Assembly: GCA_013306675.1 (NCBI GenBank)
Contig: JABLUY010000044.1
Location: forward strand, 1 to 64,000
Source: Thraustochytrium sp. TN22
Taxonomy: Eukaryota; Sar; Bigyra; Thraustochytrida; Thraustochytriidae
Length of the DNA stretch: 64,000 nt
Direction of reading: 5' to 3'
The position numbers and the translations under genes are program-made. Shown here piece by piece: positions 33,270 through 45,757 of this stretch; positions within the stretch are counted from its first letter, which is position 1, and each line of letters opens with the position of its first letter. Under the pieces are notes generated by a model, which searched no databases, had not been told where the DNA came from, and saw only the letters and a program-made list of their open reading frames with translations.

Positions 33270-34887
33270 ATGCCGAGATCGGACGGCAGGAAGAAGGACA
33301 AGAAGAAGGACAAGAAGAAGAAGCACAGGTCGAAGGAACGCCGCGAGCGCATCTCGATGTCTGCCCCTGAGGCTAGCAGCACGCATTACGCCGATGAGAA
33401 GGACGGCGACCTGGATGACGAGAAGGACGACGTCCAGATGGACAGCCATGCGCAGCTTCTTGCAGAACTGCAGCGGGCGAGGGCCGAACTGGCTCGCGAA
33501 AAGAGGCGATCAACTGAACGGGAACAAGACCGCGATCGCGCCTTCAAGCGCCTGAGCAGGGAGCTAGACAAGGAAAAGACCAAGAACGCTCAGCAAATGA
33601 CCAAGAACGCTCAGCAGCAGGCCGAGCTCGACGCATTGAGAGCAGACATCTCCCCGCTCCAGCTTGTCGTCACGTCGGCGCCGCTGTGCAAGCGCAAGAT
33701 CCTGTCCCCCGAAGTCCCCGTGTATGTCGGGTCCCTCGCAACGGGGACCAAGCACGAGAACAAACTCTCGATCCTGCCGGCCTCCGTCGAACGCTGGACG
33801 TCTGAAGACTTCAACAGTACAATTGGGCTCGTTGACAAGTGGAACCACCCGGACATTGGGAAGAAGGAGTACCACAACCAGTATTTCAGGATGGCGACAC
33901 CGTCGGTGTGCAACGAGGAAATGGTGAAGAGATGCCTGGATTCTGCGTTCCATAACCCGTTCCTTGCGTACATCGCAAGTGACGAACGCGTCGTCCCGAC
34001 CGGCAGCACCGGCGCGAGCTCATCCTCGTCCAGCAGGGCCGCTAGTACCCCCAACATCTTCGGGACCTCCTCGTCCGAGGCCGGCTTCCTGCACATGCTC
34101 CGTGAGGCCAACACGCCGGGCGCGCGCTTTGACGGTTTCTTCATCGTGGACTACTCGGACAAGCCTGAACTACTGGAGAACTTTCAAAAGTATGGCGTGA
34201 TGACGTACGGTAGCAAGGTCGGCGTGCTCACGGAGGAGCTCAAGAGCCCAGGTCGGTTCCCCTTTTCGAAACTCGGACCGCTCCGCTGCACCGACGAGCT
34301 GGCCGACCCGGACGTGCCGGCCACCAGCAAGGAAACGCATTTGCTCAAGCCATCGTTCTTTGACGAAGAGGAAGGTTACATGCGTCATTTGCAGACCGAT
34401 CTCGTTCGCCTCTGGCGACTTTGCTCCGATGGGGACAGCAGGGAGAAGCTCAGGCTGCGCTACCCGATTCTCCAGGTCTACACGTACATGGTTCGATCGC
34501 TCACCAAGTTCGGGGTGATGTCCACGGGCGATTACACCTGGTTCATGCGCCTGGACAGCAACAACCGTCTCTTCATCACGGAGCCGTTCGTGTCCACGCG
34601 GCCTGACGGCGGGCCGCTCAGTGTCAAGTGGGCGTACCTTTGCCTGCTCGTGCATTGCGCGACGGACTCACTGCTCGAGCCCTCTGAGGACTTCCTCCGC
34701 CAGCTGGTCGACATTAGCTCCGAAGTGAACCCCCGGTGGCAAACGATCGTGCGGCACATGCTGCATGATAAGCGCAGCGGCAATGCGACCGATCTCGAGA
34801 CGGGTACCGCGCGGGCCGACGCGATGTTCGAGGATGATGATGAGGACGATGATGATGAGGACGATGATGATGATGGGGGCAACAACG

Positions 34888-34926
<39 letters not shown>

Positions 34927-35775
34927 ACGCAGAGGACGCCGCAGCGAGTGCTGGTGACGGCGGTTTGTGGTCGCGCACCCGGCTACGCGAGCTGCTGCCC
35001 ATCACGGACGCGGCAAAGTTCCCGTACCGGGCGCGCATTGGCGGCGACTTTGTCTCGTGCTTTGGCCCCGGCCAGTACAGCACGGCGTATCGGGCACGCA
35101 TGTCACCGGCGCCGGCCAACGGGCTTGCGGACCATGTGGTCAAAATCTTGACCCCTACGTACAAGGAGGACCAGCTCCTGGACGACCCGGACCTCGTGGA
35201 CCCTGCCTCCGTGGCCTTTGCGAACGAGACCGCGGTCTACCTGCACCTGGCCTCTCTCTGGGGCGAGGTCGTGCCGTACCTCATCTACAGCGGCGAGCAT
35301 GCCATGAACGACATCATCCTCGTCACGAGCTACGTGGGTGCATCTGTCGCGCACAAGTTCGATCGTACGGGCTACCCTGAAGAAGTCAAGGCGGACATGC
35401 GCGCCTGTGTCCAGGCTTTGCATGATATGGGGGTGCTGCATGGCGACCTGAGCCCAAACAACTTCGCGGTTGACGATCAGACCGGGCGAATTTTCGTCCT
35501 GGACTTTGGCATGTCCACTCTCGACAGCACGCCCAGCGAGCTCGCTCGCGAGATGCGCGAGTTCAACGAGGATCTGGAGTACTTGCCTGCCTGGACGCCG
35601 CCGCCGCCGCAAGACGACAAGCTGCAACGCAGGACGTCGTGGACCTCGAGCTTGCGCAAGCGGGTCGTGTCTTGGGTCAGCAGCAGCAGCAGCAGCAGCA
35701 GCAGCCCTAGCAGCAGCAACAGCAGCAGCAGCCCTAGCAGCGCGAGCAGCGGCAACAGTTCGACGAGCACGAGTT

Positions 35776-35817
<42 letters not shown>

Positions 35818-35846
35818 GCAACCGCCACCGCCACGAGCTTGACTGA
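33270..35846 (+). CDS. Nuclear-looking protein with PD-(D/E)XK-like region and protein kinase-like domain (Crinkler-type architecture)
   Basis: ATG at 33270, 858 aa; the frame is open upstream through a GGC/poly-Ala tract but without ATG. The order is: a basic nuclear-localisation-like N-terminus (RKKDKKKDKKKKHRSKERRE, about 7-27); a coiled coil (about 60-125); a globular region (about 130-500) including RYPILQVYTYMVRSL and FGVMSTGDYTWFMRL; an Asp/Ser low-complexity linker (about 515-560); and a kinase-like domain. The latter has a glycine loop GPGQYSTAYRA (about 600), VVKI lysine, catalytic loop HGDLSPNNF (about 724) and LDFGMS (about 745). The Ser-rich tail is encoded by AGC repeats. A restriction-endonuclease-like fold next to a kinase is known in Crinkler-type proteins of eukaryotes and in fungal FunK1-like kinases. 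The region before the kinase fits this by motif style, but its catalytic residues cannot be fixed by eye. It looks intact. Confidence 0.75.
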
Positions 35847-36226
35847 TTGATCGATCGATCGATCCATTCGGAACATCTCAGGTAAACAGTATCTCTATAA
35901 GACAGGCTAAGAGTAGCCGGTGACGCGCGTACGTACGAGCGCCGTGTAATAATCATTCTGCCTTGACAGAATGGGTGCAGCTGCCCTGACAGCACGTTTC
36001 TGTCGCACCTGTTGCGAGTGCGTCGGTGGTCCCGACGGTCAAGTGGACAGCGCCAGCCACGAGCCGAAGCGCGACTGGGCTGCAGCGCCGCCGCCACCGC
36101 AGCAGATCCTGCGCCGGCGCGCCCAGAGCAATGAGCAACCCGTCTTGGAAGTTTAGACATAACCATAAGTCCATTTAATTAAAGAGTCCGAGGGTGGTGT
36201 CGAGCAACCAAAACAAAACAACAAAG
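35847..36226. other. Intergenic region
   Basis: 380 bp. It begins with a GATC tetranucleotide run (about 35846-35863) and shifts toward lower GC near 36160. No gene is seen. Confidence 0.5.
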
Positions 36227-36676
36227 ATGAGCGCCAGTGAAGAAGACGAAGAATTGCAAAGGCAGTTAGAAACACACAAGCAAATGCTTGCAAACGCGAA
36301 AGGTCGACGTGATGATTTGGAACGCGCGAATCAGCAATTGCAAGAGGACCTTGCCGACTTGCGAAGATTGCTAAATCAGCACGGGACACGGGGAAAGTAT
36401 AAGAACACCCATTTTGAGTCAGACGAGCAGGTCCGAGATGCAATCCGCGAGGTACAAGATGAGCTTGCAGAAAATAACGCGCGCCTTGCACATGCAGAGG
36501 ACGAAGTTTTTGAGTCAAGCCGCGCTGTACGAGAAACTGAAGCTCAGCTGAGGCGCGATTCAGATTGGAAGAGTAGAGCTTTACAGTTCATGTTTTGTTG
36601 TTGTTCTGTGTTTTTTTTTCTTTTCTTGTTTGGCGTGCTGCTATGTGTCCACCCTGTCCGCGTGCAATTAGCATTT
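36227..36676 (+). CDS. Coiled-coil protein with hydrophobic segment, 3' end unresolved
   Basis: ATG at 36227 follows an A/C-rich leader (AACAAAACAACAAAG). The first 120 residues are a charged coiled coil (QRQLETHKQMLANAK, DDLERANQQLQEDLADL). A strongly hydrophobic stretch follows (FMFCCCSVFFFLFLFGVLL, about 124-142), resembling a C-terminal anchor. The frame stays open to 37441, but past about 36677 it is antisense to a minus-strand ORF, so the coordinates given stop there by judgement. Codon use is less GC-biased than in flanking genes. The family is unknown. Confidence 0.5.
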
Positions 36677-37204
36677 TTAGAGCGGGAAAAGTGTCATGCC
36701 CTGGTGGCGCGGCGACTCGCGTTTGCGCTCGCGGTCCTCCTGGCCGAAGCGCTGCGAGATGGCCTGGAGGCGCGCCCAGATCTCGTCTGGCTTGATCAAG
36801 CGCGTTTTCTCAACCTTGTGTTTCAGTGCTTCGTTGCGGCCCTCGTACCGAGCGATGAGCGCGCCGCGGTCCCAGACGAACACGGCGCGCGTCACGTCCA
36901 GGTAGCAGAGCGCAAGTTCGGCGAAGGCGTGCGCCGCGACCGCGTTGCGCTCGTCGCGCGGATCGAACTGGCCCGGCGGCACGTTTCGCGCCGTTTTGCG
37001 CGACTCGGCCGTGCGCTGGAAGATGCGGTAGATGCGCTCGATGTTGAGCGTGCAGAGCACGCCCTTGCGGCCGCAGGACTCGCAGTCATCCGAGTGCAAA
37101 TAGCAGCGCACGCAGCCGTGCAAATACGAGACGCCGAGAAAGCTGATCGCTGTGAGCGCGAGCGCGAAGCGGTCCTTCTGCACGGGCTTGCTCTGCTCCG
37201 ACAC
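36677..37204 (-). CDS. Unidentified ORF, partner of the following one
   Basis: An open frame of about 175 codons without an ATG near its beginning. It is rich in Cys near its start (CVRCYLHSDDCESCGRKGV), then charged and helical (LDVTRAVFVWDRGALIARYE). It overlaps by 119 bp the minus-strand ORF that ends at 37086. The two may derive from one locus. Origin, host or element, is undetermined. Confidence 0.4.
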   Translation of the reverse strand: MSEQSKPVQKDRFALALTAISFLGVSYLHGCVRCYLHSDDCESCGRKGVLCTLNIERIYRIFQRTAESRKTARNVPPGQFDPRDERNAVAAHAFAELALCYLDVTRAVFVWDRGALIARYEGRNEALKHKVEKTRLIKPDEIWARLQAISQRFGQEDRERKRESPRHQGMTLFPL

Positions 37205-38045
37205 CGTTGTAGCCGAGCAAGCAGTTCAACACGCGAAACGCAGGATTTGGGTCGAGAAGAACTGGCAAGGGACTTTGTGTCTCAGGATCCGTCTCGCAGA
37301 AACGCACGTCGCTGCCGAAACCGAACCGATCCCGGACGTCGCTCGATGGCAGCGCGGGCACGCGGAAAAGGACACGGAGCCTGGCCTTCCGCGCCTGGCG
37401 ATCTGGTTCGGTTGTTCCGTACAGGGGCTGCGTTTCGGTGACCAGAAAGGCGGGCGCGGATCTGTCTTTGAAGACCTCGAAATGACTTACTTGACGAACG
37501 GTCGCCTGCTCGGCGACGCAGTGTCTGACACAGGCCAATTGATCAGCCATCCGGAACATGCAGAACGAGCTCTGCGCGGCTGCTTCGCTCCCGGCGAAAG
37601 TGCACTGGGTCGCGCTGAATGAAGCAAAATTTCGAGTCGAGTCGGGTGCTGCGACGAATGGCCTGCTCTCGAACGTTGGGCGGCCGAGGCGAACCAGCAC
37701 CTTTTTGCACATCGCGCGTGCATTCTCCGCGCTGCTCTCTTCGAAGCTTGCCAGCATGTACAGATACACGTGCCGCGTCTCCGCGTCGTACTGCAGGCAG
37801 CACGAGAGCCGCCCGGTCCTCGTGTCGCTGCTCGGGTTGTCTCCGCACAAGAATTCCTGGTCCGTTCCAGTCGCCGTGTCCTGACTTTCCAGGACGGCCG
37901 CGATGCTGTGCATCTCGGACTGCGCGCCGCTCTCAGCCTGCGCATGCCTCGGCCTTTCCAGGTTCGTGACAGAGCAACCTGACGTCAGCGCGCCGTAGAA
38001 CCCCGCCAGCATTGGCGGAACCCGGGCCTGAGCACTGCAATCCAT
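37086..38045 (-). CDS. Unidentified ORF in the lower-GC island
   Basis: ATG at 38045, 319 aa. It contains several cysteines and segments such as LSCCLQYDAETRHVYLYMLA and FKDRSAPAFLVTETQPLYG. The last 45 or so residues, antisense to other frames, are Arg/Ala-rich and look unlike the rest. No family was recognised and no signal peptide or membrane segment is clear. It lies in the 36.2-38.1 kb island with lower GC than the rest of the window, which could indicate acquisition from elsewhere. Confidence 0.5.
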   Translation of the reverse strand: MDCSAQARVPPMLAGFYGALTSGCSVTNLERPRHAQAESGAQSEMHSIAAVLESQDTATGTDQEFLCGDNPSSDTRTGRLSCCLQYDAETRHVYLYMLASFEESSAENARAMCKKVLVRLGRPTFESRPFVAAPDSTRNFASFSATQCTFAGSEAAAQSSFCMFRMADQLACVRHCVAEQATVRQVSHFEVFKDRSAPAFLVTETQPLYGTTEPDRQARKARLRVLFRVPALPSSDVRDRFGFGSDVRFCETDPETQSPLPVLLDPNPAFRVLNCLLGYNGVGAEQARAEGPLRARAHSDQLSRRLVFARLRALLFALG

Positions 38046-38176
38046 CTAGCCTAACGCAATTTGTGAACAAATGGTTTTGATCGTTTATGAGGGTTACGCC
38101 GTTTCGGTGCGACCATTGATCTTGGAACTTGGACAACTCCGGAGTCAGCAGAGATCTGAACCTGGCACCATGCGGT

Positions 38177-39055
38177 TTACCACTGGAGAGCAGCGGCCAG
38201 GCTGAAGGTGGCGAGGACGAGCGAGGGGAGGGAGAGGCGCAGACTGGCAGAGGTCGAACCGAATGTCGGCGATGCCGTGCCGTCGCCGAGACCGGGCGGG
38301 GGGGTGGACTCGGGCGGGAGGGTGAAGTCAGGCGGGAGGGTGAAGTCAGGCGGGAGGGTGAAGTCAGGCGGGAGGGTGGCAATCACGCCCAGCTCCACAC
38401 AAGTCGCCACGATCTCCTCATAGTCGTCGAGAAGGTCGGCGTAGATAGGATAGAGAACCTCCGCGAGCTCGGTCATGTTATCGGGCGGAGCGGTAGGCCA
38501 GCGCTCGAAGACCGGGTTGTAGGACTCAGGGGCGCTCTCCTCCTGAAGGTCGCGAAGCTCATCCATGCTGCGCCTGCCGAGAACGATGGAATCCTCCTCC
38601 TCTACCCCACCCTCAGAGCTGACCTCACAAATCTCCTCAGCAGCGACGGAGCAGGACTCAGAGAGCATCCCATCGAGGAATGTGACTGCGAAGATCATGG
38701 TGCTGAAGTCCGTGAGGCCGTCAATGTCGAGGGAGCTAGCGCACTCCAGACCCGTATTGTTGAAGAGGGTGGTGCAGACCTCTACTGTCATGTTATCGGC
38801 ACCCAGGCCGTAAAGGCTGGCCAGCAGATCGGGGGGCGAGGCGTCACTTTCGCCCTCGAACAAGGTCGAGTACGCACACGTGAAGTACTCATCCAAACCG
38901 TATTCGGCCAGGCAAAGCGTAGCGTTGCCAGCGAGGTTCGCCATGTCCTGCAGGACGCGCATCCCCAGGTTCGCCGACGTCGGCAAAGTCATGGCCTGCG
39001 CCGAGGCAGCCATGCCAGCCGCCACAAGTGCCACGGAGGTGGCCTTGGACACCAT
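38177..39055 (-). CDS. Secreted, probably GPI-anchored Cys-patterned protein (family member 3)
   Basis: ATG at 39055, 292 aa. The signal peptide is MVSKATSVALVAAGMAASAQA. The family core reads VCTTLFNNTGLECASSLDID, followed by an SESCSVAAEEIC segment and ATCVELG. The stalk has a perfect (LPPDFT)3 hexapeptide repeat followed by LPPEST, encoded by an 18-bp DNA repeat at about 38305-38378. Then come GTASPTFGS and a hydrophobic tail (SLVLATFSLAAALQW) consistent with a GPI signal. It is the most distant of the three loci, about 8 kb from member 2, with unrelated genes between. Confidence 0.82.
   Translation of the reverse strand: MVSKATSVALVAAGMAASAQAMTLPTSANLGMRVLQDMANLAGNATLCLAEYGLDEYFTCAYSTLFEGESDASPPDLLASLYGLGADNMTVEVCTTLFNNTGLECASSLDIDGLTDFSTMIFAVTFLDGMLSESCSVAAEEICEVSSEGGVEEEDSIVLGRRSMDELRDLQEESAPESYNPVFERWPTAPPDNMTELAEVLYPIYADLLDDYEEIVATCVELGVIATLPPDFTLPPDFTLPPDFTLPPESTPPPGLGDGTASPTFGSTSASLRLSLPSLVLATFSLAAALQW
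38305..38378. repeat. 18-bp coding minisatellite, about four copies
   Basis: GGGAGGGTGAAGTCAGGC is repeated in tandem inside the third secreted-family gene. On the minus strand it codes LPPDFT units in the Pro-rich stalk. Confidence 0.9.
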
Positions 39056-40568
39056 CTTACTTTTGCCGGTCTTTTGTTGCGTTCACGCTCTGGCTCTGGC
39101 TAGCTCGGTTTCTCTTGCACTCTTGGGTTGAGGATTTGCTGCCGCCAGAACCTGCCGAGGAGAGGCCAACGAGCGGCCCTGCATGCGCGAGCAAACGAGG
39201 TGATCTTCTGCTGCAAGCGGTGCACGCTGGTCGACTCTTAAGGATACTTTTAGCGACTCTTAGCTAGGCTGAAGCGGTGCGACAGCTTTACGCCGCACTG
39301 CACACCACGCACGGAGCGACGGGCATCATCACTGGCTGACAAAAGGAGCGTGCGGGCCAATCCGCTTCATGCCCAGCTCCTGCCTCTAGCTAGCTACTAG
39401 GTAGCTGAGCTAGCTCGACCGCAGTAGGCTGGAGGCTGCTTGGCCCAGACCCAGCGCACGCGCGGGCGAGCGAGCGAGCGAGCAATCAATCCATCCGTCT
39501 TTTCGCAGCCTGTGGCTGCCCACAACTTCAACACTCTACTGGCGGTCTACGCCAGTGGGCTGGCGGTCTACGCTAGTGGGCGAGCTGGCTGGCTGGCCGG
39601 ACTTACGGCCAGCTGCGCCGGTCGTGTCGACCGAGCAGCGGCGGCCGGACGAGCTGGCTCGTGTTGCAGCCTCGGACAACACCTTGCTACGCTGCGCGCT
39701 GCGGTCAGCACGCTGCCTGGCCGACGTAAGATCTGGGCCGCCAGCTCGCTCGCGACGCCCGCCGCGGTGCCGGTGCCGCAGAGGCGGTGCGAGATGGCCA
39801 CTCACGGTCACTGTGGCACCATCGGGCCGGGTGGTGCCCCTGGTCCATGGTACGTACCTCAGCCCCGACCGTCACCACGAGGCACAAGTACTACGACCCG
39901 ACACCCACAAGGCGAACCAACCACTGGTGATGGCAGGCAGACGCGCAAGCTAGCTAGAAAAGAGCACTGCAAGCGCGCAAGCGCGCCGCGCATAAGCGGC
40001 GCGAACGTGCGAGCACGCGAGCGAGCGAGGGAGCGAGCCAGCGGGCGACTCGAAGCGGGTGAGGGAGGCGGATTATCTGAACGCACCTGGACTTTCGGAA
40101 GCATCTTACCTCGAATCCTGCCAGTGGCCGCGGCCCGCCCGGCCCCACCCATGCCCCCGGGGGCCCGGACCCACGTAAATCTGATGGTTAGTAGAGCCGC
40201 CAGCCGCTGGTTAGGTCTCGCCAGTGTTGCGGGTATGACATGGGCAAATGGCCACAAATGCGCATGCACATGCCATGACAGCCGCCAGCACGCGCGATGA
40301 CAGTCCATCTCACTCCTCCAAGACCGCGCCAGCGCGCGCTGGCCAGGCGCGACGCGTCGAGCATGAGCATCATGGGCATGAGCTGGCCCAGCTGGGCAAG
40401 CTCCCATGCGAACCAGCACTGCTGTAAGTTAGACAAGACAGACACCCGCTGGACACCCGCCGCATCAGCCTTAACATTACGCCTAGGCTAGCTAGTTCTA
40501 AACAGTAGTGCAAGCTGAGGTCCGCCAACAGAGGCGGCGGCCGCGGCTGGCGGCCGCGGCTCTGGCCC
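39056..40568. other. Intergenic region without recognised genes
   Basis: About 1.5 kb. It holds GCTAG-type runs (39388-39418), GCGA/GAGC tetramers (39465-39483 and 40016-40030) and a short local duplication near 39540-39580 (GGCGGTCTACGC(C/T)AGTGGGC). ORFs here look GC-driven. Confidence 0.5.
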
Positions 40569-41120
40569 CACACATCCGGTAAACATGTTTAGTTTAGAAG
40601 TAAACAAAAAACGCTTAGAAAAAGTAAAGTAAACACCCATCTTAAACACGGCCAAATTGGCCGTGTTTAAATTTTTGAGACGGTGTTTAAAAATTTTAAA
40701 CACTTTTTGTTTAGAATTCTAAACAAAAAGTGTTTAGAATTCTAAACACGGCGTATTATTCGTATCAAATGGAGTACTAAACAACTTGTACGTCCAGTCG
40801 CCAAGCTTGTGCCAATCGAACTCTCAGACTGGTTGCTGCTGTGTGCCATCTCACTGTTACAAGATCTAACTCCAGGAATAGAATAGGCCTGATGTTTAAG
40901 TCAGTAGGCCCATTGTTTACCAATTGAGCCTCTTTTTAAACAGTTGTTTACCCAATTGAGCCTCTTGTTTAAACACCTCGGCCCCAAAAGTTTACAATTT
41001 CTAAACTGTTTACCCCATCTTAAACACGGCTCTGGAGGCCTTGTTTAAACACTTTCGCCGGTAAACTAAACACCGCGTAAACACGGTCTAAACACGGCCA
41101 GCCTGTTTACCGGATGTGTG
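40569..41120. mobile_element. AT-rich MITE with perfect 17-bp terminal inverted repeats
   Basis: The left end CACACATCCGGTAAACA (40569-40585) is the exact reverse complement of the right end TGTTTACCGGATGTGTG (41104-41120). The 552-bp interior is far more AT-rich than the flanks. It is packed with copies of TAAACAC(GG) and GTTTA in both orientations, including GTTTAAAC palindromes and a perfect TTTAGAATTCTAAA. There is no coding capacity. TIRs plus dense subterminal repeats are the mark of a non-autonomous cut-and-paste DNA transposon, where such repeats bind transposase. No convincing target-site duplication is seen at the flanks, so the superfamily is not assigned. Confidence 0.82.
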
Positions 41121-41342
41121 CGTTGACGTCGACGTCGACGTCGACGGCTGACTCACGCAGTCTGGGCGTCACGGTAGTAGAGTGCCGGCACGTCCACGTC
41201 GACGACGGCAGAAACTCTGGCTCATTACGGCGACAAGTGCCTGTGCGAAATGATCTCGACGACTCGGTGTTTGCTACTAACTTAGCTATTCTCAAGCTCC
41301 AGCCTGGGCTCACACAACGACTCTGGGTGAAGGATCGAGCAA

Positions 41343-43010
41343 TCAATAGTCGTCGCCGCGCGAGAGCACCTCCTTGACGGTGGGGCGCAAGATGAAGGTG
41401 TGCTCGTATTGGGCGACGTAGGAGCCCTTGATGTCGACCAGCGGTGGGCAGGCCTCGACAATACCAACATCAACGAGGTTGCGCAGGGCGCCGAGGTAGC
41501 GCGTCTGCTTGCCGGTGTCGCCGTTCACGGTGCGGGAGCCGCCGTCGTCGCGCTCAAGCCAGCGGCGGCAAAAGGGCAAGGTCCCAAAGGTGCGGTTGAT
41601 GTGGCTCAGCAAGCGCTTGGACGCCGGCATGCGCAGCGGCACGTGCGGCGCGTCGGCGCGTTTCACATAGTGACTGCACTCTAGGTCTTCTACCACGTAG
41701 CCGCGGCCCGTGCTGCCAAAGGTCTCGATCGCATAGATCTCGCCTTCCTCCATCTTGGTGGCGTCGCCGCCGCGCACCGACAACACGCTCTTACCACCGT
41801 GGATTTGGTACGGCTCGATGGAGTGGCCCGCCAGGTTGCGCATCGACTTGACCGGAAACGTCTTGCCGTCCAGCTCCACCTCAAACGATTCCATCACCTC
41901 TTGGATGGCCGCACCAATGTCACACATGCGTGCGTCGATACCGGCCGTCTTGACGCCAACATCGGTCGACTCGCGCACCGCCTGCAGAAGCGGGTCGTAC
42001 CGCGGGTTGAACGCAACGGTCCATGCGCTGTCGATGATGCGTCCATCGATTTGCGTGCCAAAGTCGACCTTCATGACGCTGTCCGCGCCCAGGCGCGTCT
42101 CGTCGCCGCCGTTCGGCGAGAAGTGCGCTGCCACGTGGTCCAGCGAGCAGCCCGTCGGAAACCCGATGCCAGCAGCCAGACCGTTCTCCTTGACCAGCTC
42201 GCGGTTCTTGTTCTCGATCAGCTCGCACATGTCGCGCAGCCGGATGCCCGGCTTGATCCATGACTGCGCCCACTTGCGCACCTGCCGATGGCACTCGCTC
42301 GCCACGCGTAGCTTGCGGTACAGGTCACCCTGCAGGCGCTCCATGGCGCGCATCTCTTCGCTTGTGATGCGCTGCCGGTTCATGTCGCCCGGGTGCTCCA
42401 TGAGCTGGCCCACCGGACCCTCCGACCCAGCCGGGAAGAGCGAGTCCACCGCCTTGGTCGGCGGCCACGTCTGGCCGTACTTGTCGCAGAAGCTGTCACA
42501 TCGCACACCCGCGTTCAGCCCGCGCTGCACCGGCACGCGTATGTCCGTGCTCAGGTCGATGCCGGAGTCCGGGTCAACCTCCGGCAGGGCCAGAGCTGCA
42601 TCTGCCACGCCTGCCGCAGCGAGAGTCTTGCCCTCGGCCGCGGCCTTGTTCTTCTTCTTGTTCTTCTTCTTGTGCTTTTTGTTCTTCTTCTTGTTGTTGC
42701 TGTGACTCAGAAGGTTCAAGTCGTCACCTGTATCCTGCCCGGGCGTGTTCGAGCCCATCACGGCGCCGTCCAGTTGGTCCTTGGCGGCGCCCAGCTTGGC
42801 GACGACGCCTAGGTCCGCGCCGTCCTCCGTATGGCCGGCCTGCCTGGGCTCCTCGCCTGCGACGAGGTCCAGCTCCATGCGCTCGAGCGCCGCTTGCTCA
42901 TCCTGCTCCTGGCGCGCGGGGTCCTCCTCGCGCCGCGCCTCGAGCGTTGCGCCCGACTCCGCCTCCACGTCCTGCGGCTTGGCCGCCTGCACCGCGCCTT
43001 CGGCGACCAT
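41343..43010 (-). CDS. METAP2: Methionine aminopeptidase 2, copy A
   Basis: ATG at 43010, 555 aa; the frame continues upstream only as a shadow of other sequence. The N-terminal 130 residues are acidic and then Lys/Asn-rich ([17 protein letters not shown]), the polylysine block typical of MetAP2. The pita-bread catalytic domain keeps all ligands: His in LDHVAAHF, Asp pair in [17 protein letters not shown], His in [13 protein letters not shown], Glu in [10 protein letters not shown] and Glu in [10 protein letters not shown]. It removes initiator Met cotranslationally and binds two divalent metals. A second copy lies 460 bp upstream on the same strand. Catalytic domains are very similar, while the acidic N-termini differ strongly. 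Confidence 0.96.
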   Translation of the reverse strand: MVAEGAVQAAKPQDVEAESGATLEARREEDPARQEQDEQAALERMELDLVAGEEPRQAGHTEDGADLGVVAKLGAAKDQLDGAVMGSNTPGQDTGDDLNLLSHSNNKKKNKKHKKKNKKKNKAAAEGKTLAAAGVADAALALPEVDPDSGIDLSTDIRVPVQRGLNAGVRCDSFCDKYGQTWPPTKAVDSLFPAGSEGPVGQLMEHPGDMNRQRITSEEMRAMERLQGDLYRKLRVASECHRQVRKWAQSWIKPGIRLRDMCELIENKNRELVKENGLAAGIGFPTGCSLDHVAAHFSPNGGDETRLGADSVMKVDFGTQIDGRIIDSAWTVAFNPRYDPLLQAVRESTDVGVKTAGIDARMCDIGAAIQEVMESFEVELDGKTFPVKSMRNLAGHSIEPYQIHGGKSVLSVRGGDATKMEEGEIYAIETFGSTGRGYVVEDLECSHYVKRADAPHVPLRMPASKRLLSHINRTFGTLPFCRRWLERDDGGSRTVNGDTGKQTRYLGALRNLVDVGIVEACPPLVDIKGSYVAQYEHTFILRPTVKEVLSRGDDY

Positions 43011-43470
43011 CTTGTTTCGAGTCCTGTTCAAGTTCTGCTGCAAGCTTGGCGAGGGGCCCAAGCGGGCCGAAGAACCCTTCGACGTTCGAGCCTCGAGGCG
43101 TCCCTCGCAACGCCGCCGCGCACGTCGCTCCTCGCCGTCTTCCGCTTCCGCGCCGCAAGAGCTGCAGCTTGGTTGGATCAAGCAGAGATGGAACCAGGCA
43201 ACGTGTGGGGCGCGGCGGGGCGCGCGGCGGCCGCGTGTACTACTGCACAGGCACAGACGCCGATCTGCGCGAGGGAAGGAGCCCGGACTGTCGGACAAGC
43301 GTTCGAGAGCACGCGATGCGCGCTTCTGGTCCCGACGTCCCAAAGCTCCCAAAGCAAGCGATGCGCGTGCGCGAAAGCGAAGCGCCTCCGGTCCCGGCGG
43401 CCAAAACCACGCACCACAAGCACCCCTGGGCACTCCAAATCTTCCTTCTACAATACCACTGGCTGGCCAC
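43011..43470. promoter_or_regulatory. Spacer between tandem MetAP2 genes
   Basis: 460 bp between the copy B stop and the copy A start codon. It must hold the copy A promoter and copy B 3' end. No other feature is recognised. Confidence 0.5.

Positions 43471-45757
<2,287 letters not shown>

Noticed and set aside
36677-37441. Continuation of the plus-strand coiled-coil ORF through the antisense of another ORF
   Set aside because: After the hydrophobic segment the sequence becomes Arg/Ala-rich and looks like an antisense shadow; which strand is coding is unresolved, so only the N-terminal part was annotated.
40569-41120. Telomere-like or centromeric AT-rich repeat
   Set aside because: The TAAACAC motifs are scattered in both orientations and are bounded by perfect inverted repeats, which fits a MITE better.
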